Shown here piece by piece: positions 12,361 to 24,060 of a stretch of 64,000 nucleotides of DNA. Source of the stretch: Cristatella mucedo (taxonomy: Eukaryota > Bryozoa > Phylactolaemata > Cristatellidae). Under the pieces are notes generated by a model. That model did not search any database. It saw only the letters and a program-made list of their open reading frames with translations, and was not told the DNA's origin. Position numbers and translations under genes: made by a program. Position 1 is the first letter of the stretch. Each line of letters starts with the position of its first letter. The stretch is from contig WPIO01000005.1 of the NCBI GenBank assembly GCA_009760855.2, forward strand, positions 7,910,001-7,974,000, in the 5' to 3' direction.

Positions 12361-12609
12361 AGGCACTGCACTTGAGATCGTGGCCATGCGGAAGTGGTTG
12401 GTGAGCTATAAGCCCCACCCCAGGGGGTCTTGTCGAAGGGGCGGAGTTCAAACCAACTGCAAGCGCCCCGACCCACCACCCTTTACTAAGGACACTCCTC
12501 TTTAGCTCCCCTTCTAAGCCTGATTCGACGGCTTCATATGAATAGTGGCAGTGCCCGCGAAACGGCCGCAGCTCCGCATCCCTGGTCAGAGACTCAGAGG
12601 TGCGGTCCT

Positions 12610-12757
12610 TTCCAGATGTCTACCAAGATTCCATGTAGCAGGTGTCCGACTTCCAGATAGTGGCTACCAGGATTCCAGCGAGCGGCTTCTGGACATTTGG
12701 AGAGCTGCTACCGCACTTCCGGAGAGCGGTTACCAGACTTCCGGAGAGCGGCCGGAG
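12610..12757. repeat. Degenerate tandem repeat, about 22-bp period
   Basis: At least five diverged units resemble TTCCGGAGAGCGGTTACCAGAC. The last two units are the closest to each other, suggesting recent local duplication at the right end. Confidence 0.55.
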
Positions 12758-13499
12758 GCGCGCGTAAGGCTCGACACGCTTTAATTTCGACGCGCGTCTT
12801 TGACTCGTTCCTAGAGGAGAGAGGTGTGGCAAAGCTGCTTTAATTTTAATGTGGGCCTGAAAAGGCGGCAAGAGGGATATGCGAAACTCGTATAGGACGA
12901 GTTAGCAAAGGAGGAGACGATCTGTGCTAGCAAGACCGCCATATGCTATTCCATGTGCTGTGAGAGTCCTGCTCACGAGACACGCCTAAAGAGGCTGCGC
13001 TCGCCGAGCGGCGGGCACAGCCTCAGGCTCTCAGTGGGAAAGAGCGCCATTCCCCTTAGACAGCTCGGTCCATGGAGGCTCCTGGCAAGTGCGCCCTCGA
13101 GGCCGAGCTGCCGGCTTTTCAGCTGGTGGACGCTCCGACGTCTCTTCGGGCGACCGCCGGCCGTCGGAGTGCGTTTCCGGGTGCTCCCACACAGCGAACC
13201 TAATATAACACTTTAGACGGTGGCTGTGCAGGCCCGCCAGGCGTGGCGCTTCAAAGAGCAGCTTTGGGTTCTCCGAAATGCACGCCAGTCTTTTGGCGTT
13301 GCCCAGCGAGTCTTACGGTCCGAGCGCCGCCGGTTGCTATATCCCTAAAGGTTCGACGTTTATCTATTCCCGTGCGAACATTCTGGCAATGCCCTGGCAT
13401 GAAATGACATTATTTAAGAAGACATGGTGATTCCAAGAGTTCACTGTGTCTAAGTTAAATTTAAAGATTAGATGATTCAACAGCCTCATTTGTATAGCA

Positions 13500-13625
13500 A
13501 CGGGATAGCCCTAGCGATTATCACCACTGCTTGCAGTGCACATTAAATGATCACCCACTGCCGGACTCGAACCCACGACCTGGTTCGTGAAGAGAGCACC
13601 TTAGCTACGTACTGTATCTGGCCTG
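13500..13625 (-). mobile_element. SINE family 2 copy
   Basis: This is a minus-strand copy with box B GGGTTCGAGTCC (13563-13574), then GGCAGTGGGTGATCATTTA and the GCAAGCAGTGGTGATA block. The distal tail is missing. Confidence 0.6.
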
Positions 13626-13629
13626 AAAA

Positions 13630-15165
13630 CTAAGAAAACGAAACAATGCAGCCCACCTCGCAAAGACGGGGAAGGTCTACATGGTTGTTGAGAAGATAAA
13701 GATCTGCAGCTCGCAATGCTTCAGCGGCTCGAAATGAATTTTTGGTAGCAAATTATCTTCGCCTCAAGCCAAGCAATAGAGAAAACACAAGCAAAGCGAG
13801 TACGGAAGCAGATAGTGTAGGGTCAGTAGCGAAGGGAAACTACATGGACAGGACGCACCGCAATTAGTCGCCTGAGAGAAGATGGTGTCGTAAGAACATG
13901 GGGTGGAGATGCTTAAAACTGTCAACGATTTTCGAAGCAAAGTCGCTTGTATCGAGAGATCAATTAATTCATGAAACGATAGCTAAATTACTTACAAGTC
14001 CGGCGAGGATCTGATAGTGCGATAAAGTGGCTGCTGCTACCACAGCTGTTCAAGCTGGTAAATGCAGGGGCAATGCAAGACCTCGTGGAAAGATAAAGAT
14101 ATTTCCTTACTAAAACGAGTGACGCTTTAATTCTCAGCCTTGGAAGCTTCGGCATTGGTGTGAACCTGTGCATCTGACAGCCAGTATCTCGGTGCAGGCC
14201 TTGTCGTGGCCTAAACGTACTGGCTGCAACGACAGCCGGATTTGTGTCGTGCTAACTGCCCGAAAGATGTCCTACGAGGAAACGTGGTTAAGTTGTGGCA
14301 TTCTCGGTTACTGATACTAAGATCTCTGAAATCCAAAAAAATTCGTACCAAATCACATTTACGGAAGGAAAATGCGTGTTTCTGCTGAAAAATCAATCTC
14401 GGGGTGGTGAATCTGGCCGCCCCCACTCTCAGACCCTCGATTGGATTGGCACAATTAAAGAGGGAGGGCTAAACTCCCTTCAGTTTCTTCCTACTAGCTC
14501 TGGCTGAAAACCGCTCTCGGCCGGGGCAGTACCATTGCCCGTGCGGCATGCGGCAGCCCTCGGCTTGGCTTCAATTCACCGAAAGATTAGATGCCAAACC
14601 GTGCTGAGACTACTGGTGCGAACTATATCAAATTCCGATGACGGCAGAGCTGATGCTATTATCTGCGGATTTAGCCCAGTAATGCCAGAGTTACTTCCTC
14701 TCACTCACCGATCTTCTGTGTACCAGAGATCTTCTTAATTGTAGGTCCTACAAAGATGCAGCTTTTGTGCGTCAGAGAACGGTAAAAAAAACTGCTTCAA
14801 ACCGCGCGAATGCATGATCAATTTATCGAAACGTTCGTGAGCACATCATAATAAGAATTAAAATTTGCATTATACATTTTAAGAGCGCAACCGCTGCCTT
14901 CTAAGCACCTTGAGGTTGTTAAAAATTAAGCATATCAATTGGGCGCTCGTGATATCTATAATTCAGCAGGCATTCAAATAACAATGATGACTAGACATTT
15001 AGATTGCGCCTTAAAAATCCGTGTCTTATTCTAAGCTTCTCAAATATGCCAAAAAGAAGGCGTTTTAATTTTTAGCGATTATTTGCACAGTATCAGCAGC
15101 ACGCTCGAGAACATCTATAAGAGAACGTCTATATGAATCACAATTCATATAGACGAGGCTAATGC
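13630..15165. other. Gene A intron, nothing recognised
   Basis: No splice-flanked coding segment or repeat copy can be supported here. A short inverted repeat (TCTATATGAATC/GATTCATATAGA type) lies near 15127-15153. Confidence 0.35.
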
Positions 15166-15171
15166 TTTGTG

Positions 15172-15581
15172 TGATACCTCGTACAAACCTTAAATCCTTT
15201 GGAGGCCGTGCATTTAGTTCGTATGCTCCCAAAGCCTGGAACTCCCTCCCGACCTGCGTCAGAACATCCCCTGACCTGACCACATTTAAAAGGAACCTAA
15301 AAACACACCTATTTAGGACAGCATATAGTGGGTCCCTGTGATTCGTCCTTTATGTGCTTATGCGTGCTGACACTGTGCATGCTGCCACTAACCACATTTG
15401 CATGCTGACCCTGTGTATGTCACCCCTAACCATATTATTCATTGTGTTTGTTTTTCAAGCATGATTTTACTTACCATTCAATTGCATTTCCTTTTACAGC
15501 AAATGTAAAGCACCTAGAAAAAGATTAAGTTCTCTAGGGGCACTTTATCAAGAGCATTATTATTATTATTATTATTATTAT
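15172..15581 (+). mobile_element. L2-type LINE, short 5'-truncated copy
   Basis: It starts within the last 60 codons of the RT ORF (IPRTNLKSFGGRAFS-like) and runs through the 3' UTR, hairpin (with two stem mismatches) and a seven-unit ATT tail. Confidence 0.75.
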
Positions 15582-15594
15582 TTGTGGAAACGTT

Positions 15595-15888
15595 TTAGCT
15601 TCCTTTTAAAAGTTACCAAATCAGGGTATTTGATGACGGTAGTTGTAAGGAAATTTCAGGCTTTTGAAGCGTACCAATTACAGTGTCCTCCAAAGGATTA
15701 AAGGTTGGTTAGAAGTATAGCAAAACGACTCGAGTCAGAAGGGTGGTGGGGAAAGATGCCAAGCCTCATTGTGGAGTAGTTTGGATAGGCTGGATGGAGT
15801 GAGAGACTAAAGGATCTTAAAGTCGAAGCTCTGCTTGATGGAGAGCCAGTACTGGTCGCTGAGAAATTTACTGTGGCTTTTGGGACTT
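15595..15888 (-). mobile_element. Decayed L2-type LINE, left part
   Basis: This is a minus-strand remnant of the RT C-terminal region. It is split from 16061-16640 by a SINE, so it predates that SINE. Confidence 0.55.
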
Positions 15889-15902
15889 TCGTGACAGACA
15901 AT

Positions 15903-16060
15903 AGCCCAGGAGATATGGTGCTCGCTCTTCAAGATCGACGTCATGGGTTCGAATCCTGCAGTGGGCGATCATTTGTTACCAACTGCAAGCGGTGGTCATA
16001 GCCATTTAGGCTCTTTGACACTACGTAAATGGTACTTTTAAATCACATAATTTATTATTA
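15903..16060 (+). mobile_element. SINE family 2 copy nested in an L2 remnant
   Basis: Box B GGGTTCGAATCC lies at 15945-15956. It is followed by TGCAGTGGGCGATCATTTGT, CAACTGCAAGCGGTGGTCAT, TTAGGCTCTTTG and an AT-rich end. The two flanks are contiguous pieces of one old LINE. Confidence 0.68.
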
Positions 16061-16640
16061 TAAGCCTAGCTTCAGAGAGTGCACAAACAGTAGGCGTTGT
16101 ATTGCGTAGGCCAGAAGGTATGCCAGTAGTGAGTCATGAAAGTCAAGAAGGAATATTCCAAATGCATGGACCAGATTGACTGTAGCATCCGTCTTTAACC
16201 AGGCCCGAATCTTTTAAATGGTGTGAATCTGAATGTATGCTGACTTGATTGCGGATTTTTTCGATCAAGAGGTCTTTTTGGAACAAGACACTTAAATTTC
16301 ATTGAAAACTATAGAACAATTTGCCGGAGAAGTCTATTTATGCAAAATGTTTCAAATTTCTGAGTAAAACTCTGCTTTTGCACTATTGGGTTAGTTGTAA
16401 CATCATTCAATTTGAGAAACTTGCCATCATCCCAAAACGAATGTCAGCAATTTATGTAAGGGAGTTGAGATATCTTAAAGTACTAGCAGGCAGGTAAAAG
16501 GTAGCACAAGAAGAACAATTTAAACGAACAGAGACTTCGATACTAGGAATAGGCTAGCTACTAGCCTCTTCGTAAATCTCGTCAAATGATGTGGTGTCGT
16601 CAATCTGGTGAGGGAAAGCTCTAACCTTATAAAAAATAAC
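16061..16640 (-). mobile_element. Decayed L2-type LINE, right part
   Basis: This continues the element at 15595-15888 toward its RT core in minus orientation. It ends where a plus-strand copy begins near 16646, making another head-to-head junction. Confidence 0.5.
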
Positions 16641-16645
16641 TTCCT

Positions 16646-17600
16646 AGTTGTGGGCAAACCCAATGTGATTCAGAAATTGTAAAGGCTGACGGTCAATATT
16701 GGCTCTGCCAGCACATCTGTTGAATCAGCTCGAAATCTAGGTGCCATGTTCCAAAGTGACCTCTCGTTAGACGACCACATCAGCTCCTCAGTCAAGTCTG
16801 ACTACTTTCAGCTACATAACGTTGCTAAAATTCGGGCTTGTTTAGATAAGGATACCACATCCAAGTTGGTTTATGCATTTGTGACATCCGGTCTTGACTT
16901 CTGTAACTCACTGCTTGCTGGCCTACCGGCAAGTGCAATCAGCCGATTACAGATGATGCAAAACTCCCCAGCTAGGCTTGTCTGTCGCGAGCGTCGCAGT
17001 TGCCACATCACACCACTTCTCGCCGACCTGCACTGGCTCCCAGTCAAGCAACGGATCGATTTCAAGGTTTTATCGCTCACTTTAAGTTCCCTTCATTCTT
17101 TGGCGCCAGCCTATTTCTCAGATCTACTCTCCCACCAGGCCAAGCATCGTACCACCCGCTTTTCGGAATCCAACAGTTTACCAATACCTCGTACGAACGT
17201 TGAGTCCTTTGGAGAATGTGCCTTCAGTTTGTTTGCCCCCAAATCCTAAAAATCACTTCGGACTTCCGTCCCGACATTGCCTGACTCGACCGCATTTAAG
17301 AAAAGTCAAAAACACACCTATTTAGGACAGCATTTAGTGGGTCCCTGCGATTCGTCCTTTATGGCCTTATGTGTGCTGCCACTGTTGCATGATGCCACTA
17401 GCCACACTTGCATGCTGACCATGTGCATGTCACTCATAACTATGTTGGTCTTGTTTTCTATCAAGCATAATACCACTCACCATTCGATAGTGTTTCCTAT
17501 GCAGCAAATATAATGGGCCTAGAAAGAGATTGATTTCTCCGAGGGCGCTTTATCAAGTGCAATATTATTATTATGATTATTGTTATTATTGTTATTTGTA
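16646..17600 (+). mobile_element. L2-type LINE, 5'-truncated copy
   Basis: The open part 16746-17249 encodes DLSLDDHISSSVKSDYFQL through VCRERRSCHITPLLADLHWL and is broken by a stop near 17248. The 3' end carries a hairpin with one decayed stem arm and ATT/GTT repeats. Confidence 0.8.
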
Positions 17601-17779
17601 TAGCGCCCCAAGAGAACGCTCCGCCGCCGCACCGGATGTCCGGCGGATGTCCGGCTCTCTGCCTGGCGCTCACTGCTGCGCTTCACGATTAGGCAAGCTT
17701 ACCTTTACTTACCTGGGCTAAGCGTAGCGTAAGCTTAGCCTCTAAGCGGCTAAGCGTAGCGCCAGCGACGAGCCGTTAC

Positions 17780-18082
17780 CTGGGCTCACCGCCGAGGTGC
17801 CGAGGCTCTCGTTGCCTCCGCCAGCTTTGCCGGTCGCATTGGCGGCAGCCGAAGCCAGCGCGGCTGCTGCCGTGACTCCGGACGACGCCTTTGAAGCATA
17901 GCTGGCGCCTGCTTGAGGCGTGGGCTTCGCATCGGCCGCCTCGGCTAAGCCGTTTCGAATCTCGGCGGCCAAATGAGCCTCAGCTACCACTTCTGCCGGC
18001 GACCTTGACCGCTCCGGTCTCGCAGTGGCTGCATACAATCCGTTCCCAGCTACTGAAGGAGCGTTAATGGCTGTGGCACCAC
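17780..18082 (-). CDS. Gene A exon 9: Ala/Ser-rich cytoplasmic tail segment
   Basis: The exon is 303 bp and phase 1-1. The acceptor is CACTATACAG and the donor CCCAG|GTAACG. The protein is Ala/Ser/Gly-rich, starts with GATAINAPSVAGNGLYA and contains an RPERSRSPAEVV segment. It is GC-rich (GC3-rich), unlike the AT-richer introns on both sides. A SINE sits 75 bp upstream in the preceding intron. No conserved domain is recognisable. Joining at phase 1 to exon 8 creates a Gly codon. Confidence 0.75.
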
Positions 18083-18157
18083 CTGTATAGTGGAACCGAA
18101 ACGAACACACGCTCAGTTGAATGCCAGCGTTCGCCGATGTCGTTAGCTACTATGCCG

Positions 18158-18310
18158 TGCTGGTTTGGCACAGTGGTTAAGGTGCTCTCGCCCCGACCTA
18201 GATCTGGCCCATGCCATGGGCTCGAGCCCCGTGGCATGTGTGAGGCACCTAAATAGAGATTAAGTTCTCTTAGGACGCTATACAAATGAGTTATGTCCTA
18301 TTATTATCCT
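18158..18310 (+). mobile_element. SINE family 1 copy with L2-like 3' hairpin tail
   Basis: A clear box A TGGCACAGTGG lies at 18166-18176 and box B GGCTCGAGCCC at 18219-18229. The body then gives GTGTGAGGCACC, AGAGATTAAGTTCTCT and an ATTATTAT-type end. The AGAGATTAAGTTCTCT core is identical to the loop-proximal arm of the L2 3' hairpin. A promoter-bearing tRNA head plus LINE tail is the standard layout of a SINE that borrows LINE machinery. Confidence 0.75.
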
Positions 18311-19232
18311 GTTTAACTGCAATTTCTGCCATGGAAGGCGTAGGGAGGCTGTGGTCTGGGCGCCCTTGGCCACCTTTGGACTCACCTGAAGAGGATTCTC
18401 GGTGACCGGGATCTGCTTAGCTCATTTCTGGCTATGCCTGTGTATGTCCGCCGTCCGTTCAAACGTGGCTGAGCGGCGACTAATATGGCTAAGCGAATTC
18501 ACGATGACGAAGAGCTCGGCGGAAACTAAGTCAAGAAAGACAAGCATATGGTTCGGATATTCTACTCGGCTAGCCAATGAAATTCCAGGCTGGTAGCACG
18601 ATTCATCTCGTCGCTGCTCTCGTCGGTCTCTTATTGTCAGTTCGCGCTTAAGAGGAGATATTTCAATTCTAGTTTTGGTAGCACTCTGCACGGCCATCCT
18701 CTGAGTACGTGCCAAGAATGCTCGTCCGGACTTAACTCGATAACTGTGCTACGTTATAGCACAATTAGAGATCTTGGTTTCAAACGCAGTGCTTTAGAGA
18801 TGCGCTGGCGTAGTGAACGACTAAGTGCATGCGTCTATCATGCAACGAGTACGAAGCCATCCAGCAGAGTGTCCGGAACGAGCGATCAGTGCAACAACGG
18901 AGACGACGGTGCAGTCGCCTCGAGTGAATGGGGACACGACTAAGTGGCACTGCTGGGTGGTCCGCTAGGCGAGCGAATCTACGTCGAGCTTACGGGAATG
19001 ACGTGCTGGCCTTGGCGGAATAAGCAATATAAAAAAAGCGGGACACGGAATATATGGCGGGATAAGCCGCGTCGCTACATTTGCCTGAAAAGTGCATCTG
19101 CCAGCCTCTGAAGGATATTTACCTTGCAGTGGACTCGCGATTTCAATGAGCTAATCGGCCTCACTCAGAAACTAAGTCGGCGTGCTGTAGCCCAGGCATG
19201 ACACGCACTGAAGGCGCTTTCTGGGATCAGGG

Positions 19233-20820
19233 GTGAGCTCAGAAAGTGTTGAGCCTTTTCCTGAACCAATCTACAAGGTCGGGGCGGACCAGCTGCACTC
19301 ATATATGGAAACTTCAAGCCTTGCTCGTAAGTTCCAGTCTGGCTGTAGAGCTAATCACTCCACCGAGTCACCATTGCTTAGGGCGTACAACGACCTACTT
19401 AGAAATGAAGACATAAATAAAGTGCCTCTGCTTGTTTTGCTCGATCTTTTTGGCAGCTTTTGATACTATCTCTCGAAAAGTACTTCCAGAGCGCCTCTCA
19501 TCTCGCCTGGGCATCACTGGCACTGCTCTGCAATGGTTCAGGTCCTATCTAGGTGGGAGACTCCAGAGTATTGATGTGAATGGATAAAGATCATCCGAGG
19601 TACCTCTGAAATATGGGGTACCTCAGGACTCCGTGCTAGGTCCGGTTCTTTTCACGGTTTATGCACTCCCTCTTGCTGATGTGATTGCCAAGCACAATCT
19701 AGGCTTTCACTTCTATGCAGATGACACTCAGTTTTACCTTTGCTTTGATCCCTCTCAGTCTTCAGGTACCTCAAATTCTCTCAACTCACTTGCTGCATGC
19801 ATTGATGACATCCGCACATGGATGGTAGCAAATTTTCTAAACCTAAGCGATAACAAAACTAACTTAATAGTTATGGGCAAACCAAATGTGATTCAGAAAT
19901 TGGAAAGGCTGACGATCAAAATTGGCTCTGCCAGCATATCTCCTGTATAATCAGCTTGAAATCTAGGTGTCATGTTTTAAAGTGATCTCTCGTTAGACGA
20001 CCACATCAGCTCCACAGTCAAGTCTGCCTACTTTCAGCTACATTACATTGCTAAAATTCGGGCTTGTTTAGATAAGGATACCACGTCTAAGTTGGTCCAT
20101 GCATTTGTGACATCCCGTCTTGACTTCTGCAACTCAGTGCTTGCTGGCCTACCGGCAAGTGCAATCAGGCTCTTACAGCTGGTGCAAAACTCTGCAGCCA
20201 GGCTTGCTATTGTGAGCTTTGCAGTTGCCACATCATTCACACCACTTCTCGCCGACCTGCACTGGCTCCCATTCAAGCAACGGATTGACTTCAAGGCTTT
20301 GTCGTTCACTTTGAGGTCACTTCATTCTTTGGCTCCAGCCTATCTCTCAGACCTACTCCCCCACCACGCCAAGCATCGTACCACCCGCTTTTTGGTATCC
20401 AACATTCTACCAATACCTCGAGCAAACCTCAAATCCTTTGGAGTCCGTGCATTTAGTTCGTATGCTCGCAAAGCCTGGAACTCCCTCCCGACTTGCGTCA
20501 GAACATCCCCTAACTTGACCACATTTAAAAAGAACTTGAAAGCACACCTATTTAGGACAGCATTTAGTGGGTCCCTGAGACTCGTCCTTGATGTGCTTAT
20601 GAGTGCTGACACGCTGCATGCTGCCACTAACCACATTTGCATGCTAACCCTGTGCATGTCACCCCTAACCATGTTATTCATTTTGTTTGTTTATCAAGCA
20701 TGATATTACTTACCATTCAATTGCATTTCCCTTTGCAGCAAATGTAAAGCGCCTAGGGAGAGATTGAGTTCTCTGAGGGCGCTTTATCAAGTGCATTATT
20801 ATTATCATTTTTATTACAAG
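19233..20820 (+). mobile_element. L2-type LINE with RT active-site region, inactive
   Basis: Three open pieces cover the RT domain: the N-terminal fingers (KFQSGCRANHSTESPLLRAY), then GVPQDSVLGPVLFTVY and the active-site box FYADDTQFYL (Tyr-Ala-Asp-Asp at 19714-19725), then the C-terminal part to THLFRT-like AHLFRTAFSGSL. Frameshifts and stops near 19463, 19560-19630 and 19950 break the frame, so it is a dead copy. No endonuclease domain is present. The 3' hairpin (20746-20785) has a perfect stem and is followed by ATT repeats. It lies inside the intron between gene A exons 8 and 9. Confidence 0.85.
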
Positions 20821-21137
20821 TGGCTCCTGGACGGGGGATGACGTAGCACGTGCCTAGCAGCGTAGCGTCGAAGTGCTAGCTGTGCCGCCTAGACGAGCCC
20901 CTGTGAGTCTGCAGCGAGTCATTCCGTAGTAGCCTCGGAACTCGAGAAGCTTGCACAACGTCCGAACGTTGGCGCACTGAATGCTCAGCTTCAGCTCACG
21001 AGATTGCAGAAGCCCTTCCCATCATTGGGCAAGATAGTGGGATGGCACATCGGCAAGAGAAATACGCCGACCTGGGCGTTTCCTTCGACGCCTCGACGCT
21101 TCCCTCGACTTCTATCTTCCCTCGACGCCTTCCTTAC

Positions 21138-21479
21138 CTAAGCTGCCTAGAGCGTCCGGCGGCGCCATGCTGTCGGTCGCAGTGGCCCACGACTCGACCA
21201 CCTCGATTGCTCTGGGCCGCTCCGACTGAACGTCGAGAGACGCAGCAGCGCTGGCTCCGCCGCTGTCGGCGGCAGCAGGCGGCGGCGTCACGGTCAAGGC
21301 CGGAGGCTCTGACGACCTGCGACTGCGAGCGCCGGGGCTCGTCGCCGAGTCGCCGCCGTGGCGGCCGCCGGGCAAGGACAGCCGCCGAGGTCCTGCAGGT
21401 GTCGCGGGCTTCCGTGTCGGGCTCGTCCTGCGACCGGCGGTGGCGGCGGCCTTCGACGGCGCCGCCGCCTTGGCTTTAC
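21138..21479 (-). CDS. Gene A exon 8: Lys/Arg/Ser/Pro-rich cytoplasmic tail segment
   Basis: The exon is 342 bp and phase 1-1, with acceptor CGGTTGCAG|GTAAAG and donor GCTTAG|GTAAGG. It opens with GKAKAAAPSKAAATAGRRTS, continues through Pro/Thr-rich basic sequence (PTRKPATPAGPRRLSLPG), and ends in a more acidic part (RPRAIEVVESWATA). Exon 9 of gene B begins in the same way (GKK.. after CAG|GTAAA), suggesting homologous exons. The stretch CAG|GTAAAG could itself be read as a donor for an upstream frame, so the left boundary is less certain than the right. Confidence 0.7.
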
Positions 21480-21816
21480 CTGCAACCGCAGCGAAGCTCG
21501 CACGCTGTCACAGCGCAGCGTCCAGCCATTCCCATCATCGGGCGACGGCGACACCGAGCGACACCGAGGGCACTGCTGCACGATCAGCCTTGCGCCTGGG
21601 TCGCAGGCAGCTATACGAGTTGAAATCGGCGAGCGCCGGCTCTGAACGCTCGGACCGGGCAAAGGCTGTTAATTGGCGGCAGGCCCTGCTAACTGGCAGA
21701 TGCCGTCAGGCGGCCGCTCGGGAAATGGCGGCCGCAGGCAGACCACCGGGAGGTGCCGCCGTCGCCGCCTCCCGGCGGTCGCCCAGCGTTTTGCGACGCC
21801 AGCCGCGGCTGCTCAC

Positions 21817-21912
21817 CCGCCGCTTCGGGCGACTTGAAGAGCACTCCCGTCAATCGCCTGGCAGCGGCAGTCGCGGCGGTGGCCCTGATGGGCTTCTTGG
21901 GCGCTGTGTTTT
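21817..21912 (-). CDS. Gene A exon 7: short tail exon
   Basis: The exon is 96 bp and phase 1-1, with acceptor GAAATTGCAG and donor GGCGG|GTGAGC. It reads NTAPKKPIRATAATAAARRL and ends KSPEAA. It lies in a different frame from the sequence immediately upstream, so an intron of about 150 bp must separate it from exon 6 if both are used. Confidence 0.58.
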
Positions 21913-22058
21913 CTGCAATTTCGCCACCGAGAGTGAGGCTGAGCTCGCGTAGCGCGTGGCGCTCCCGCCGCGGCCGCCGCTGCAGGACAGCTCGTGGCGA
22001 AGACTCGGCTGGCTCGCGCCGCCGGCGGCACGCGAGAATCCCTTCTCCGCCCACTGAC

Positions 22059-22282
22059 TGGCTGCAGTCGTTGCTCCAGTGGCCGGCGCCGCTGCGGCGG
22101 CGGCGGTGGCAGCGACGGTGACGGCGGCGGCGACATCCGCCGTCGGCTCGCGACGGCTCGCCTTCGGATAATCTGGCGTTAGGTAGGTAGCGTCGTTGAC
22201 GCTCCTCTTGCGACCCGTCCTCGCGGCTTTGTCGTGCGGAGTTATTTGGCTGAGAGCGTCGCCTTCCTGCTTCTTGTCGCCG
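22059..22282 (-). CDS. Gene A exon 6: first variable tail exon
   Basis: The exon enters at phase 2 after a very strong acceptor (GTCCTTTTTCAG) and reads GDKKQEGDALSQITPHDKAA, then a basic segment with NDATYLTPDYPKASRREP, then an Ala-rich run. The Tyr in TYLTPDY is one of few Tyr residues in the tail. The entry phase fits exon 5 exactly. The donor is weak (GCCA|GTCAGT); GTGGGC four bases on is an alternative. Exon 6 of gene B and the first exon of module C enter at the same phase. Confidence 0.65.
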
Positions 22283-23379
22283 CTGAAAAAGGACATAAAT
22301 CCTGCGGAGCCGGCTCTCCAAAGCAACTTCAGGAGGACTGCGACCGCCGCCGCACGCTCTGTCACTTTCGTACTAACTCCTTCGACGGACGATTCCAACG
22401 GTAAATGAGTGGGGAGACGCTAAGCAACATTTTCACAAGCTGCTGTCAGCAAGCAAGCTGGCCGCCGAGTTTCACCTGTGGGGAACCCGCCAACCAGGCC
22501 TGTCTACGAGCCAGAGCGCCCTGGACCACTTGGATCAACCTGAAGGGACGCTTCCTGACCCGGATTAAGGTTAAGCTAAGGTCAGCTGATTGAAAGCCTC
22601 ATTTATTTAGCTGCAGAAGAGCCGTAACGACTATCACTCCCGCTTGCTTGCAGCCTGTAAATACAGAATTTCCAGCAGAGCTGCAGTCAAGGACCGACGC
22701 TCTCACTCTCACTGCAGCGCTCTCTGCTTTCATGACACTGAATAGCATGATCGCTCGTCCTCCAGTTCTCGGCAACGAATCGTCTTAAAAATATCCTTAA
22801 TCTGCCCTTGCAATAAGCAAAGTTTGTTAGTCCACTTGTTATTTGTTTGTCAGTCCTTCCATTTACTCTGTGCCCTTTTTATAATAAGTACGTTTCGGTA
22901 CAGGAGTGGTGAGTTTCGAAAGCAAGAAGGGACTGGGAAGGATAATTTGTTTATTTGCATGTGTAGGTGCCATTTGCACTCTCACAGTTGAAATCAAAAT
23001 GTAAACATTCTAGAACTTAATAGCGCTAAGATATTGAAAGTGTTGTTCAAAGAGTGACCATGGCATTCCAATAAAAATTGAAATTACAATTCAAGCTTTA
23101 AAAACCTGATTTTTTTTCTGGAGTGATTTTTTCCCTGCCAGTGAGAATTGAAGAGGGGATGTTATAGCGTCTTCAGGAGACGAGCCATACCTATTACAAT
23201 TAATTAAGGTAGCTACTTTGTGCAAAGAAACCTCGGAAGTTTTTACAGGAATGTCACATATTGACATTCAACATTTTCTTTAGTCGACGGTGTTTAAAGT
23301 ACTACTAAAATGGGATAACAATGAAGTGAGTCACAAAAAGAACGAGCGATTTGATAATTTTGAAATGTGGCTGCACCAA

Positions 23380-24060
23380 GCATCCTCATAGCTGAAATTT
23401 AACATTGAAATGCTAGAACTTCACAAAACAGTGAACTTAAAAAGTTTTTCAAAGGTTAGTGGTGGCATTCCCAGCTATGCTCTCTGTACCAGACCCCCTA
23501 TACTATCAGCCCGAGGGGCAGCAGGTTCTTCTGACGCTTTCCAGCATCCGCTGGTACAAGCGGTTAAGCAAAAGCTTCCAGAGTGAGCAGTGACCGACCG
23601 GAAGTAGTGCTACGCCAGCCTTTGGTAAGAGATGGACATGCGAAAACGGAATCTACCGCCAAGCTTCACGGGTGAGCTTACTGTATAGTTAATAAGATTT
23701 AAAGATTGTTAGCTCGTCAACATTTTCCTGGCACGCAACTCAATTCTGATTCGGTGAGTGGTGCTCACGAATAGGAACTCTAAGCTTGGCAGTCAGTTTT
23801 GATGACTCAAGGTCAGCGAAAAACTCACGCCCGCTTACCAAAGCAAAGTTGGATATTTCCGTGCTTTAACATGGATGCAATCTAATTTCCGTATAAAACC
23901 CATGGCTTCCACCCGCTACTATGTAGCAACCAGCGAGAATAAGAAAAGGAAACCACTCAGTGCCACACTGTCGAAACTTTGCACAAACGTCGCCTACAAA
24001 AAACTCTACAAAAGAAGGAAACTGAAGAAGATACCCGGAAGCTCGGTGAGCTGTGATGTC
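23380..24060 (+). repeat. Unclassified interspersed repeat, copy 1
   Basis: This segment shares many blocks, in the same order, with 52780-53575: CTCATAG.TGAAAT, TGCTAGAA, GCCTTTGGTAAG, CACTATATAGTTAATA-like, AACTCATTCTGATTC-like, CTCACGAATA, CTAATTTCC and CCACCCGC. No coding frame, terminal repeat or tRNA box is evident. A SINE is attached at its right end. Confidence 0.55.

Noticed and set aside
12953-13216. Basic minus-strand segment (STRKRTPTAGGRPKRRRSVH) as a possible gene A exon
   Set aside because: It can enter at phase 1 after TTATATTAG, but no acceptable donor or convincing end was found.
15903-16060. tRNA gene call from box A/box B-like sequence
   Set aside because: No cloverleaf acceptor stem; the body is shared with other SINE copies.
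18375-18410. Perfect donor CAG|GTGAGT on the minus strand, perhaps a 27-bp micro-exon
   Set aside because: The only compatible acceptor has no pyrimidine tract.
21042-22121. Several long plus-strand open frames
   Set aside because: Antisense to gene A exons 6-8; they lack coherent composition and splice sites.
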